Shown one piece after another: positions 9,365 to 18,191 of a DNA stretch of 64,000 nt. The position numbers were made by a program, and so were the translations under genes. Under the pieces are notes generated by a model. The model was not told the DNA's origin. It worked only from the letters and a program-made list of their open reading frames with translations, and did no database searches. This DNA comes from Haloplasma contractile SSD-17B (GTDB lineage: Bacteria > Bacillota_I > Bacilli_A > Haloplasmatales > Haloplasmataceae). Every line of letters begins with the position of its first letter. The first letter of the stretch is position 1. The DNA lies in NCBI RefSeq assembly GCF_000215935.2, contig NZ_AFNU02000001.1, positions 186,001 through 250,000 of the forward strand. Direction: 5' to 3'.

Positions 9365-9625
9365 ATGACCAAACAAAGAAAAGTACCAATGCGTAAATGT
9401 GTTGTAACAGGAGAACAGTTACCAAAAGGTGAATTGGTTCGAGTTGTAAAAAACAAAGAGGGAGAACTTTTTGTTGATTCGACAGGTAAGAAGAACGGCC
9501 GAGGTGCTTATTTACAATTGAAAAAAGAAGTCATTGACCGTGCTAAAAAAACAAATGTACTAAGAAAGCATTTACAAGTAGACATACCAGAAGAAATTTA
9601 CGAATCACTATATAAATTAGTATAG
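9365..9625 (+). CDS. rnpM: RNase P modulator RnpM (YlxR family)
   Basis: This 86-residue basic protein has the YlxR signature PMRKCVVTGEQ at its N-terminus and GRGAYLQ in the middle. Members of the family bind RNA; the Bacillus protein has been reported to bind the RNase P RNA and modulate its activity. ATG 9365 follows GAAGGTG closely; the in-frame GTG at 9356 overlaps that ribosome binding site. It sits between nusA and ylxQ as in most Bacilli. Confidence 0.9.
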   Translation: MTKQRKVPMRKCVVTGEQLPKGELVRVVKNKEGELFVDSTGKKNGRGAYLQLKKEVIDRAKKTNVLRKHLQVDIPEEIYESLYKLV

Positions 9626-9641
9626 TAAGACAGGTGATGTC

Positions 9642-9947
9642 ATGAAAAAATTCATGCAGTTTCTTGGTCTTGCTAGTAGGGCGGGATGTACCGTTACTGG
9701 TGAAGATCAAATTTTAAATGAAATTAAGTCAAAAAAATCAAACCAATCAAATAAACTTTTAATTATTGCAGCAGATGCAGCAGATGGAACAAAGAAGAAA
9801 TACAGAGATAAATGTACATTTTACAAAGTAGACTACATAGAATATGGCAACAGTTCAGATTTGTCGCATGCGATTGGAAAAATGGGTCGTGTTGCAGTCT
9901 GTATAACAGATGCAGGTTTTAAGAGAGGTTTGCTAGATAAATTATAA
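9642..9947 (+). CDS. L7Ae-family ribosomal-protein-like RNA-binding protein YlxQ
   Basis: The 101-residue protein has the L7Ae/L30e/S12e fold pattern: FLGLASRAGCTVTGEDQIL at the start, LLIIAADAADGTKKK in the middle and a C-terminal IGKMGRVAVCITDAGF. Family members bind kink-turn RNA; the cellular target of YlxQ is not settled. It is the fourth gene of the operon, with an AGGTGATGTC ribosome binding site 16 bases after rnpM. Confidence 0.9.
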   Translation: MKKFMQFLGLASRAGCTVTGEDQILNEIKSKKSNQSNKLLIIAADAADGTKKKYRDKCTFYKVDYIEYGNSSDLSHAIGKMGRVAVCITDAGFKRGLLDKL

Positions 9948-9970
9948 TTATAGAGAGGTGATTTTATTTT

Positions 9971-12019
9971 ATGCGTATACACGAATTCTCTAAGAAATTC
10001 AACATGAACAATAAAAAAATCATTGAAAAGATGAATGAACTGGGATATGAAACAAAAAGTCATATGTCAGATATTAAAGAAGAGGCATACACATTGTTAC
10101 TTGAAGCCTTAGATTTAGATGCATCTCAGGAAGATCCATATTGGGAGTCAGAATACGAGAAGGATCACAACAAGTCTAAGAAGAAGAAAGCGAATCAAAA
10201 AAAATCGAAAAATAAAAATGCTGAAGAGCGTATTTCAAATATTCCAGTTACTGAAGAAATTGAAAAAGAAAATGTTATTTATTTTAAAGAAGATTTAACA
10301 GTAGGACAATTAGCCGAACAGATTGAAAAGCCAGCATCTGATGTCATTAAGACCCTAATGCAATTAGGGATCATGGCTTCTATTAATCATTCATTAGATC
10401 GTGACACAGTAGAGTTAATTGGTGAAGAAGCTGGATTTGAAGTGAAAGATGAAGTTGTTACAGACGCTACAAAATTTGAAGATTTTGTTATTGAGGATAG
10501 TGACGAAGACTTACAAGAACGTCCACCCGTTGTAACAATCATGGGACATGTTGACCACGGGAAAACGACATTACTTGATGCAATTAGACACTCGCGTGTT
10601 GTGAATTCAGAAGCAGGAGGAATTACACAGCACATAGGTGCATATCAGGTCGAAAAAGATGGTAAGAAGATAACATTTATTGATACACCAGGCCATGCAG
10701 CTTTTACTGAAATGCGTGCACGTGGAGCAAAAGTAACAGATCTAGTTATTATCGTGGTTGCAGCAGATGATGGTGTAATGCCACAAACAAGAGAAGCAAT
10801 TGACCATGCAAAGGCTGCAGAGTGTCCGATTATTGTTGCAATTAATAAAATGGATAAACCAACGGCAAATCCAGATCGTGTAATGCAGGAGTTAACTGAA
10901 TATAACTTAATCCCAGAAGAATGGGGAGGAAATACGGTATTCGTTAAAGTCTCTGCATTAAAAGGTGAAGGAATTGACGAATGTTTAGATATGATTAATT
11001 TAGCTGCTGAAATGGAAGAGTTAAAGGCGAATCCAAAACGTTTAGCAAGTGGAACGGTAGTGGAGGCTAAATTAGATAAAGGTCGCGGAACTGTTGCGAC
11101 AATATTAGTGCAAAATGGTACACTTCGTATAGGTGATGCAATCGTTATTGGTAAGACTTACGGACGCGTTCGTGCTATGGCAAATGATATCAATCAAGAA
11201 GTAAAAGAAGCAGGACCTTCGACACCAGTTGAAATTATTGGAATACATGAAGTACCACTAGCAGGTGATCCATTCATGGTATTCTCAGATGATAAAGAAG
11301 CAAGAAAAATAGCCGAAGCTCGTGAAAGTAATGTAAAACGAGAAGAGCAAAAAACGACTAAAGCTGTGTCATTAGACGATTTATTCGCCCAGATTCAAGA
11401 AGGTGAAATAAAAGAATTAAACTTAATTGTTAAAGCAGATGTACAAGGATCTGTCGAGGCATTAAAAGGTGCATTACATAAGATTGATGTAGAAGGTGTT
11501 AAAGTCAATATTATTCGCTCAGGAGCAGGTGCAATAGCAGAAACAGATGTATCGCTTGCTGCAGCATCTAATGCGATTATTATTGGATTCAATGTCCGAC
11601 CTACAGGTAAAACTCGTGAATTAGCACGTGAAGAAGGAGTAGAAATTCGTCTTCACACCATTATCTATAAAGTAACTGAAGAAATTGAGTCAGCTATGAA
11701 AGGGATGCTAGATCCTGAGTTTGAAGAGAAAGTAATAGGTCAAGCTGAAGTACGTGACACATTTAAGGTATCACGAGTAGGAACCATTGCAGGTTGCATG
11801 GTGATTGATGGTAAAATTCAAAGAAACTCTAAAGTTCGTGTTATTCGTGAAGGTGTTATCGTCTATGAAGGAGAACTTTCAACTTTAAAACGTTTCAAAG
11901 ACGATGCTAAAGAAGTTGCTCAAGGGTATGAGTGTGGATTAACAGTCGAAAATTATAACGATTTAAAAGTTGGAGATATAATTGAAGTTTACATAATGGA
12001 AGAAATTGAAGCGAAGTAA
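9971..12019 (+). CDS. infB: Translation initiation factor IF-2
   Basis: IF-2 is the GTPase that delivers fMet-tRNA to the ribosome. The 682-residue form is short, because the N-terminal lysine-rich linker (about residues 60-90) is small. There are two IF2_N modules (residues 1-50 and about 107-155). The G domain carries [13 protein letters not shown] (G1, about 191-203), DTPGHAAF (G3) and NKMD (G4). Domains II, III and IV follow to the C-terminus. The AGAGGTGATTTTATTTT ribosome binding site fits the ATG. Confidence 0.97.
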   Translation: MRIHEFSKKFNMNNKKIIEKMNELGYETKSHMSDIKEEAYTLLLEALDLDASQEDPYWESEYEKDHNKSKKKKANQKKSKNKNAEERISNIPVTEEIEKENVIYFKEDLTVGQLAEQIEKPASDVIKTLMQLGIMASINHSLDRDTVELIGEEAGFEVKDEVVTDATKFEDFVIEDSDEDLQERPPVVTIMGHVDHGKTTLLDAIRHSRVVNSEAGGITQHIGAYQVEKDGKKITFIDTPGHAAFTEMRARGAKVTDLVIIVVAADDGVMPQTREAIDHAKAAECPIIVAINKMDKPTANPDRVMQELTEYNLIPEEWGGNTVFVKVSALKGEGIDECLDMINLAAEMEELKANPKRLASGTVVEAKLDKGRGTVATILVQNGTLRIGDAIVIGKTYGRVRAMANDINQEVKEAGPSTPVEIIGIHEVPLAGDPFMVFSDDKEARKIAEARESNVKREEQKTTKAVSLDDLFAQIQEGEIKELNLIVKADVQGSVEALKGALHKIDVEGVKVNIIRSGAGAIAETDVSLAAASNAIIIGFNVRPTGKTRELAREEGVEIRLHTIIYKVTEEIESAMKGMLDPEFEEKVIGQAEVRDTFKVSRVGTIAGCMVIDGKIQRNSKVRVIREGVIVYEGELSTLKRFKDDAKEVAQGYECGLTVENYNDLKVGDIIEVYIMEEIEAK

Positions 12020-12094
12020 TCTTTCATTTTTACATAGTTTCATTCGATCTTCAAATAATAATATAGAATTATAGTTTTTAAAGAGGTGATATGT

Positions 12095-12436
12095 ATGTCA
12101 TCAGTTCGCGTACAGAAGGTTGCTAAACAAATTGAACGGGAAGTTTCTAAGATTCTTCAAATGGAGGTCAAAGATAAACGCCTGAACTTTATTACAGTAA
12201 CCGGAGTAGATTTATCAAATGATTATTCTTTCGCTAAAATTCATTATACCGTATTAGGAAATGAAGATAAGAAGGAAGCAGTCGCGAATGGACTTGAAAA
12301 GGCAAAGGGATTCATCCGATCGGCACTTAGTTCTAGAGTTCAAATAAGAAAGCTCCCAGAATTAATATTTACTTACGATGAATCAATAGAGTATGGAAAT
12401 AAGATACAGAAAATGTTAAATCAACTGAATAAATAG
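12095..12436 (+). CDS. rbfA: 30S ribosome-binding factor A
   Basis: RbfA is a cold-shock-associated factor that binds 16S rRNA helix 1 during 30S maturation. The 113 residues form one KH-like domain, with typical starts SSVRVQKVAKQIEREVSKIL and a C-terminal RKLPELIFTYDESIEYGNKI. The ATG at 12095 follows AAGAGGTGAT; the GTG at 12086 is part of that site. It is the last gene of the operon: a terminator follows, and truB and ribF, often next in Bacilli, are absent here. Confidence 0.95.
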   Translation: MSSVRVQKVAKQIEREVSKILQMEVKDKRLNFITVTGVDLSNDYSFAKIHYTVLGNEDKKEAVANGLEKAKGFIRSALSSRVQIRKLPELIFTYDESIEYGNKIQKMLNQLNK

Positions 12437-12442
12437 ACTTTA

Positions 12443-12474
12443 GGGGTGCACAATATTGTGCCCCCTCTTTTTTG
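12443..12474 (+). terminator. Rho-independent terminator of the rimP-rbfA operon
   Basis: GGGG plus GCACAA (12443-12453, one bulged T) pairs with TTGTGC plus CCCC (12456-12465), followed by CTCTTTTTT. Confidence 0.88.
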
Positions 12475-12614
12475 GTTAAATATATGGAAAGTTTGAATCA
12501 AAAACTCAAACTGAACCGTGTGCAGCCAATCATATTTATTTACCATCTTATACCATAATGTTACTATTGAATTAGATAGATTGTAACTATAAAATAGAAG
12601 AATGAGGTAAGATT

Positions 12615-13595
12615 ATGAAATTAATTGGATATAAATCGACAAAAGTGGCAATAGGCGCAGTTATTTCTATTCTTATTGCAGGTCAACTAGGTCTTTTATA
12701 TAGTACAGCATGTGGGATTATAACAATATTAAGCATTCAAAATACGAAACGTAAATCAATTCTTATCGCTATCAGAAGAATGACTGCTTTTTTAATAGCA
12801 TTCTTTATAGCCATCCCCTTGTTTTTAATTGTCGGTTTTAATACATTTGTATTTGGTCTTTATTTACTCGTATTTATTCCTATTGCAATTAAAATAAAAG
12901 TAGAAGAAGGCATTGTGGTCAGTTCTGTACTTGTTACCCATATATTAGTGGAAGGTACGGTAACCCCAAGTCTTTTATTTAATGAATCACTATTAATGGT
13001 AATTGGTGTTAGTATTGCCTTACTATTAAATATCTACATGCCAACATTTGAAGAGGAGTTATCATCTTATCAAGACTTGATAGAACGAAAGATACAAGAA
13101 ATCTTACTAGATATGTCAACTTCACTTAAGCAACATTATGTATCAATTAAAGAAGAAACCTATTTTAACGAATTACAAGATATCATAAAAAAAGCTAAAG
13201 AAGTGGCTATAAATAATCGTAATAATTACTTGTTCTCTGGTGATCGTTACTACGAACACTATATGGATATGAGGGAACAACAATTCGAGATTTTAAAACG
13301 AATGCGTTCACATTTTAAACATTTTTATATGACTGTTAATCAAACCATTATGATTGCTGAATTCACTGATAAGGTTGCAAATTCTTATTTTACAAATTAT
13401 AGTACAGAAGCCCTGTTAAAAGGGATAAACTCAATGAGAGGCATGTTTAAACGTATGGAGTTACCTAAGACACGTGAGGAATTTGAAAATAGGGCAATGC
13501 TCTATCAGTTTTTAAACGATATGGAACAATTTTTAAAATTAAAGGTGAAATTTAAGGTTAGGCAGATTAATAAATATAAACCAACATCTAGTTAA
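12615..13595 (+). CDS. Aromatic acid exporter (ArAE/YqjA-like) family membrane protein
   Basis: The 326-residue protein has a hydrophobic N-terminal half with about five to six membrane segments (residues 10-145) and a soluble helical C-terminal half. This is the layout of the Bacillus YqjA/YgaE-type aromatic acid exporter family (ArAE_1 with C-terminal ArAE_1_C). Hallmarks include an early GAVISILIAGQLGL helix and the charged segment IQNTKRKSILIAIRR between membrane helices. The substrate is not known. ATGAGGTAAGATT precedes the start. It is monocistronic between the rbfA terminator and uvrC. Confidence 0.78.
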   Translation: MKLIGYKSTKVAIGAVISILIAGQLGLLYSTACGIITILSIQNTKRKSILIAIRRMTAFLIAFFIAIPLFLIVGFNTFVFGLYLLVFIPIAIKIKVEEGIVVSSVLVTHILVEGTVTPSLLFNESLLMVIGVSIALLLNIYMPTFEEELSSYQDLIERKIQEILLDMSTSLKQHYVSIKEETYFNELQDIIKKAKEVAINNRNNYLFSGDRYYEHYMDMREQQFEILKRMRSHFKHFYMTVNQTIMIAEFTDKVANSYFTNYSTEALLKGINSMRGMFKRMELPKTREEFENRAMLYQFLNDMEQFLKLKVKFKVRQINKYKPTSS

Positions 13596-13823
13596 TACTT
13601 GCATATGAGTTCAACATTAGACTTGTAAATGAACAGGGAGATGATAAAAAAGACAGTGAATCCTTCTTTAAATGAACTTGCCTGCTCTTTTAGTCGTTAC
13701 TTGATATAAAGAAAAAAACAAATTATAAAGCGATAAGGGAATTGAAATTGTTTTACTAAGCAAACATTAAAAAAAATGGTATAATAGAGTTGAAAACAAG
13801 TTAATACTTAGTAAGGGTGAGAG

Positions 13824-15593
13824 ATGATGAACAATAACATTAAGGAAAAACTGAATCTAGTACCATTCGAACCAGGATGTTACTTGATGAAAAATAAACA
13901 TAATAAAGTCATCTATGTCGGTAAGGCAAAAAAGCTAAGAAATCGATTGCGTTCCTACTTTTCTGGTTCACATAATGGAAAAACAGCTCGACTAGTAAGT
14001 GAAATTACCGATTTTGAATATATCGTTACCTCTTCGGAGTTAGAAGCATTAATATTAGAACTGAATTTAATAAAGCAACATGATCCTAGGTACAATATAA
14101 TGCTTCGTGATGACAAAACATATCCTTACATTCTGTTTACAAAAGAAGAACATCCGCGCTTGGTCATTACGCGTAACGTTGATGAAAAAAAAGGGTCCTA
14201 TTTTGGCCCCTATCCTAATGTTCAATCTGCTCGTGAAACAAAAGCACTCTTAGATAAATTATTCCCACTTAGAAAGTGTAATAAACTTCCTGATAAGGTT
14301 TGTCTATACTATCATATTAAACAATGTATAGCACCGTGTGAGAAGAAAATAGACCCGAGTGTCTATGAAGAGTATAGAAAGGAAATAGAAACTATTCTAA
14401 AGGGGAATATAACTGAAATAACGAAGGACTTAAAGGATAAAATGATAGAATACGCCGACAATCTACAATTTGAAAAGGCAAAAGAATATAAAGATTTGAT
14501 TGACCATATTCACAAAACAGTCGAAAAACAGAAAATGATATTGAAAGATTTTTCAGATCGAGATATCTTTGGTTTTTATTACAAAAACGGTTTTTTAAGC
14601 ATTCAGGTATTTTATCTTAGACAAGGTAAACTTATTGAGCGAAATGCTTATATAAGACCTTATTATGATGACCCAATTGATGAATTATCGAACTTTATTA
14701 TTCAATTCTATACAAATAAAAATAACATTAAACCTAAGGAAATAATGATTCCTTCTGAAGCTGAAATTGATTTATTAGAGAAGTATTTAAACCTAAAAGT
14801 CGTTGTTCCTAAAAGAGGTGACAAGCGAAAACTTGTTGATTTAGCAAATAAAAATGCAAAGTTATCATTAGAAAATAAACTTAGAATACAGATGCAAAAT
14901 GAAGAAAAGACATTAGGGGCCGTAAATGAACTAGGTGACTTGCTCACTATCGCACCACCTAATCGAATCGAAGCCTTTGATAATTCTCATATTTCAGGTA
15001 CAGAAGCAGTTTCTGCAATGGTCTGTTATATCGATGGGAAGCCGAGTAAAAAAGACTATCGAAAATACAAGATTAAGCATAGTAATACTGCCGATGATTA
15101 TGAATCAATGCGTGAGATCATATATAGACGGTATAGTCGTGTGATTAATGATAATTTAGATCGTCCCGATTTAATTGTAATAGATGGAGGAAAGGGACAA
15201 GTTAAAGCTGCAAAGCAGATGTTAGACCTTCTTTTATTAGACGTTCCTGTTATTGGTCTTGCTAAAGATGAGAAACATAAAACAGCAGAGTTAATAGATG
15301 GACAAACGCTAGAAATTATTGAACTTAATAAACATAGTAAAGCATTTCAATTATTAATGAATATTCAGGAAGAAGTTCATCGATTCGCAATCACGTTTCA
15401 CCGGAAATTGCGTACAAATAAAATGACGACGTCTATTTTAGATGATATCTCGGGGGTTGGTAGTAAACGAAAGAAATTATTACTTAAAACATTTGGTTCT
15501 TTAAAGTCAATTAGAAACGCATCAAAACAGGATTTTATTGATGCAGGTATCCCTGAGAATGTTGCCCAAAATATAATTGAAAAGGTAAAATAG
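13824..15593 (+). CDS. uvrC: UvrABC excinuclease subunit C
   Basis: UvrC makes the two incisions in nucleotide excision repair. The 589 residues show the N-terminal GIY-YIG nuclease (PGCYLMKNKHNKVIYVGKAK, about 14-95), a Cys cluster (CNKLPDKVC..CIAPC), a UVR domain for UvrB contact (about 195-232), the RNase H-like 5' nuclease (EAFDNSHISG, LIVIDGGKGQ), and a C-terminal helix-hairpin-helix pair (LDDISGVGSKRKKLLLKTFG). The start is ATG-ATG after AGGGTGAGAG. An extended -10, TGGTATAAT (TATAAT at 13780-13785), lies upstream; no SOS box is visible. Confidence 0.97.
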   Translation: MMNNNIKEKLNLVPFEPGCYLMKNKHNKVIYVGKAKKLRNRLRSYFSGSHNGKTARLVSEITDFEYIVTSSELEALILELNLIKQHDPRYNIMLRDDKTYPYILFTKEEHPRLVITRNVDEKKGSYFGPYPNVQSARETKALLDKLFPLRKCNKLPDKVCLYYHIKQCIAPCEKKIDPSVYEEYRKEIETILKGNITEITKDLKDKMIEYADNLQFEKAKEYKDLIDHIHKTVEKQKMILKDFSDRDIFGFYYKNGFLSIQVFYLRQGKLIERNAYIRPYYDDPIDELSNFIIQFYTNKNNIKPKEIMIPSEAEIDLLEKYLNLKVVVPKRGDKRKLVDLANKNAKLSLENKLRIQMQNEEKTLGAVNELGDLLTIAPPNRIEAFDNSHISGTEAVSAMVCYIDGKPSKKDYRKYKIKHSNTADDYESMREIIYRRYSRVINDNLDRPDLIVIDGGKGQVKAAKQMLDLLLLDVPVIGLAKDEKHKTAELIDGQTLEIIELNKHSKAFQLLMNIQEEVHRFAITFHRKLRTNKMTTSILDDISGVGSKRKKLLLKTFGSLKSIRNASKQDFIDAGIPENVAQNIIEKVK

Positions 15594-15616
15594 ACGATTT
15601 TAAAGACATTAGTCTC

Positions 15617-15645
15617 GCACAAAACGTCACTATACACATATTATA
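15617..15645 (+). promoter_or_regulatory. SigmaK-type sporulation promoter of gerE
   Basis: GCAC (15617-15620) and CATATTATA (15637-15645) are separated by 16 bases. This matches the published late mother-cell SigmaK pattern (AC, 16-17 bases, CATANNNTA). In Bacillus subtilis gerE is transcribed by SigmaK, so position and sequence agree. Confidence 0.75.
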
Positions 15646-15687
15646 AAGTGAGAATAAAACACCTCAACAATATAGGGGGCAATTATA

Positions 15688-15903
15688 ATGGAGGGGAATA
15701 GGCAACAATTTTTGACAAAGAGAGAACGAGAAATTTTTGAGTTACTGATTCAAAATAAAACAACCAAAGAGATAGCGAGCGATTTATTCATCAGTGAGAA
15801 AACAGTACGTAATCATATCTCTAATGTAATTCAAAAACTATCTGTCTCAAGTCGAACTCAAGCTATTATCGAATTAATTAAAATGAATGAATTAACATTA
15901 TAG
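15688..15903 (+). CDS. gerE: Late sporulation transcription factor GerE
   Basis: The 71-residue protein is a stand-alone LuxR-type helix-turn-helix with no receiver or ligand domain. It is strikingly like Bacillus GerE along its length: LTKREREIFELLIQNKTT, IASDLFISEKTVRNHIS and the C-terminal AIIELIKMNEL. GerE regulates spore-coat genes in the mother cell together with SigmaK. It is followed, as in Bacillus, by the murI, gerM, rph, rdgB and ysnB-like genes. AGGGGGCAATTATA precedes the ATG, a SigmaK-like promoter is upstream and a terminator overlaps the stop. Confidence 0.93.
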   Translation: MEGNRQQFLTKREREIFELLIQNKTTKEIASDLFISEKTVRNHISNVIQKLSVSSRTQAIIELIKMNELTL

Positions 15904-15931
15904 CCACCATCAAGGCTTGGTGGCTTTTTTA
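15902..15931 (+). terminator. Rho-independent terminator of gerE
   Basis: AGCCACCA (15902-15909) pairs with TGGTGGCT (15918-15925), followed by six Ts in total. The stem overlaps the gerE stop codon. Confidence 0.92.
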
Positions 15932-16373
15932 ATCGAAGGGGTCAGTGGTTTCTGGTCCTTTCTTTTTTTGTTACGTATACTTGTAAATAATAATAAGTTG
16001 ACTATCATGTTATAGATACAAAGACACTCAATGACTTTTCGCGATACGTTTACTATATTTGAGTCAGGAGTGATACATGATTCAAAGAAGTACTGATTTT
16101 AGAGTAAAACAATTTTTGAATAGACTATTTATTATAATCACCTTAATAATGATAAATAAGGAATGATCGATATGCAGAATCTAACTTGCAGAGATTAAAG
16201 GTTTACTTAAATTTATATTTTAATTTTAGCTATTAAATGTTAAAATAATTTATATGTTATTAATAGTAAAAAGAATTAATGGAATTGAATAATTTTTTTT
16301 GAGTTGAGTAGTGTACTACTAAGTGAATTTATTTAACTACACAAGATGATGTGGTATATGAGAGGTTGATTAT
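15932..16373. other. Intergenic region between gerE and the exonuclease gene
   Basis: About 440 A+T-rich bases. The only candidate gene is the 29-residue frame at 16077-16166. A short inverted repeat, AGTAGTGTACTACT, lies at about 16307-16320, and GAGAGGTTGAT is the ribosome binding site of the next gene. No RNA gene is recognised. Confidence 0.5.
16077..16166 (+). CDS. Possible 29-residue small protein
   Basis: A short frame starts with ATG seven bases after CAGGAG, a good ribosome binding site, and encodes 29 residues with a basic first half (QRSTDFRVKQF) and a hydrophobic second half (LFIIITLIMI). That composition resembles small membrane proteins, which are common in sporulating Bacilli. 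Nothing else supports it: I recognise no family, and this length can arise by chance in A+T-rich DNA. Confidence 0.25.
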   Translation: MIQRSTDFRVKQFLNRLFIIITLIMINKE

Positions 16374-17264
16374 ATGTTACGTAAAATACACGGACAAATA
16401 CACAAAGTATCAAAAGACTATAAGGTAATCAGTATACAAATTGTAAATCGGCTTGAATACTTTTATCTTCAACCACGATTTGTAAAGAAGTTTAGACAAT
16501 ATTTCTATCCAGGGGTTTTTGTGTCATTTGAATGTGAAGAGGAAAAACGCAAATATAGACGAAGAGTTGTCGCAAATGTTATTAACTTCGAAAAGATAAT
16601 AGGAAACAGGTATCATCGTAAATTTTCCTATTTTGACCATGGTGCGGTACAGAAAGAAATTGTAGCAAAATTAAGCAAATATCGTTATCGTTTATTTATT
16701 GACTTAGAGGCGACAATGCAACGAACTAAGAAAGAAATAGATGAAATTGTTCAGGTAGGAGCGATCTTAACTGATGATGAAAATAAAGAGTATTTTCAGT
16801 ATAACGAATATTTAAAACCTACAAAAATCAAAAAAATATCGAAACGAACGTTTAAATTTCTAGGGATCGATCAAGATTTAATTAAAAGTGGGATTTCTTA
16901 TATGGATTTCTACAATACGTTTCATGAACTTATTAAAAAATATAAGCCAGCGATCATTGTATGGGGACAAAATGATCGCGGGTTTTTGAAAGATTCATAC
17001 AGAATTAATGAAGTTGCACCTTTATTTGATTCTAATGATATTATCAATTTACAAGTGTTACATAAGGAGTATTTCAATATAAACTATGAATTAGGTTTAT
17101 TTAATACTTATAAGATATATGGTAACGAGTCTAGTGAACAAAAGCATAATGCTTTTGTTGATGCATACATAACAAAGCGTGTGTTTAATGCGTTTTACGA
17201 TATTGCCGTAAATGATGTAAAAATCAACTTTAAAGAACGTTTAATTGAATCAAATATAAGTTAA
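16374..17264 (+). CDS. DEDDh-type 3'-5' exonuclease domain protein (KapD/ERI-1-like)
   Basis: The 296-residue protein has an unrecognised basic N-terminal part of about 105 residues, then an RNase T/DnaQ-like exonuclease domain. Acidic metal ligands are visible as FIDLEAT (ExoI), WGQNDRGFLK (ExoII) and HNAFVDAYITKRVF (ExoIII with the His of the DEDDh subtype). The domain resembles KapD, a spore-coat-associated exonuclease-like protein of Bacillus, and its position between gerE and murI suggests a sporulation or RNA-processing role, but that is inference. The start follows GAGAGGTTGATT. The N-terminal portion could be a nucleic-acid-binding fold. Confidence 0.75.
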   Translation: MLRKIHGQIHKVSKDYKVISIQIVNRLEYFYLQPRFVKKFRQYFYPGVFVSFECEEEKRKYRRRVVANVINFEKIIGNRYHRKFSYFDHGAVQKEIVAKLSKYRYRLFIDLEATMQRTKKEIDEIVQVGAILTDDENKEYFQYNEYLKPTKIKKISKRTFKFLGIDQDLIKSGISYMDFYNTFHELIKKYKPAIIVWGQNDRGFLKDSYRINEVAPLFDSNDIINLQVLHKEYFNINYELGLFNTYKIYGNESSEQKHNAFVDAYITKRVFNAFYDIAVNDVKINFKERLIESNIS

Positions 17265-17329
17265 CTGTCATTTTTTAGTGTTATTTTTAATATATTGCTA
17301 ATAGAGCTTGAATGAAAGGATCTAAAAAA

Positions 17330-18100
17330 ATGCGGGTAGCTATTTTTGATTCAGGAACAGGTGGGTTATCTATATTTTCAAGGTTTATTGAGACGTTTCC
17401 ATGGGTAGATACAACTTATTTAGGTGATGCATTGAATTTTCCCTATGGAACGAAAGATACGAAGCAGTTACTTCGTATAATTGAGCGTATCATTGCGTTC
17501 TTTAAAAGTGAAAATTATGACTATGTATTAATTGCATGCAATACTGCTTCTATTATATATGAAAGGTATCTTAAAAACCGTTATGATCAATTTGTTTTTG
17601 ATGTAATTCAATCAACTGCATTAGAGGCTTGTTCATTATCCTTTAATAATCGAATCGGAGTGATTGGAACAGAGTATACAATTAAATCTTGTATATATGA
17701 AGAAACTATTAAAAGAATAAATCCATGTTGTGATGTCCTGTCTCTTGAGTGTTCTGATTTAGTAGGAATGTGCGAACAAACGGATCAAAATGAACAGATT
17801 GATGCATACATAAAAAACAGGTTTTCTATATTTAAAAAAGAAGAAATCGATACCTTTATTCTTGGTTGTACCCACTATAATGTACTCTATCATAAACTTA
17901 ATCAGTACTTTAATTATAGGGTAAATATTATCTCGTCTGGATATGCTCTAGTTAGTACGATGCGTTTTAATCACGATGAACAAAATAAAAAGGGACACTA
18001 TCAAATTTATACAACCGGTGACAAGTGTGATTTTAAATCCAAAAAAGATGGGTTACATGCAAATTTAGAGCAAATTAAAGTAAACTTTTTAAATCTATAG
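17330..18100 (+). CDS. murI: Glutamate racemase
   Basis: It converts L- to D-glutamate for peptidoglycan. The 256 residues include the catalytic-cysteine motifs ACNTAS and LGCTHYN and the N-terminal AIFDSGTGGLS. The ATG at 17330 is preceded by AAAGGATC; the ATG at 17312 lies upstream of that site and would add six residues. The gene corresponds to racE in the Bacillus gerE-gerM region. A hairpin terminator follows. Confidence 0.93.
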   Translation: MRVAIFDSGTGGLSIFSRFIETFPWVDTTYLGDALNFPYGTKDTKQLLRIIERIIAFFKSENYDYVLIACNTASIIYERYLKNRYDQFVFDVIQSTALEACSLSFNNRIGVIGTEYTIKSCIYEETIKRINPCCDVLSLECSDLVGMCEQTDQNEQIDAYIKNRFSIFKKEEIDTFILGCTHYNVLYHKLNQYFNYRVNIISSGYALVSTMRFNHDEQNKKGHYQIYTTGDKCDFKSKKDGLHANLEQIKVNFLNL

Positions 18101-18109
18101 TCATAAATA

Positions 18110-18141
18110 AAATGCATTCTAGTTTGAATGCATTTTTATTT
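18110..18141 (+). terminator. Rho-independent terminator of murI
   Basis: AAATGCATTC (18110-18119) pairs with GAATGCATTT (18126-18135) around a 6-base loop, followed by a T-rich tract. Confidence 0.85.
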
Positions 18142-18191
18142 TTATCCATTCATATATTGTAAGAGTAGAGAATTGAATGAAGGTGATTGAG

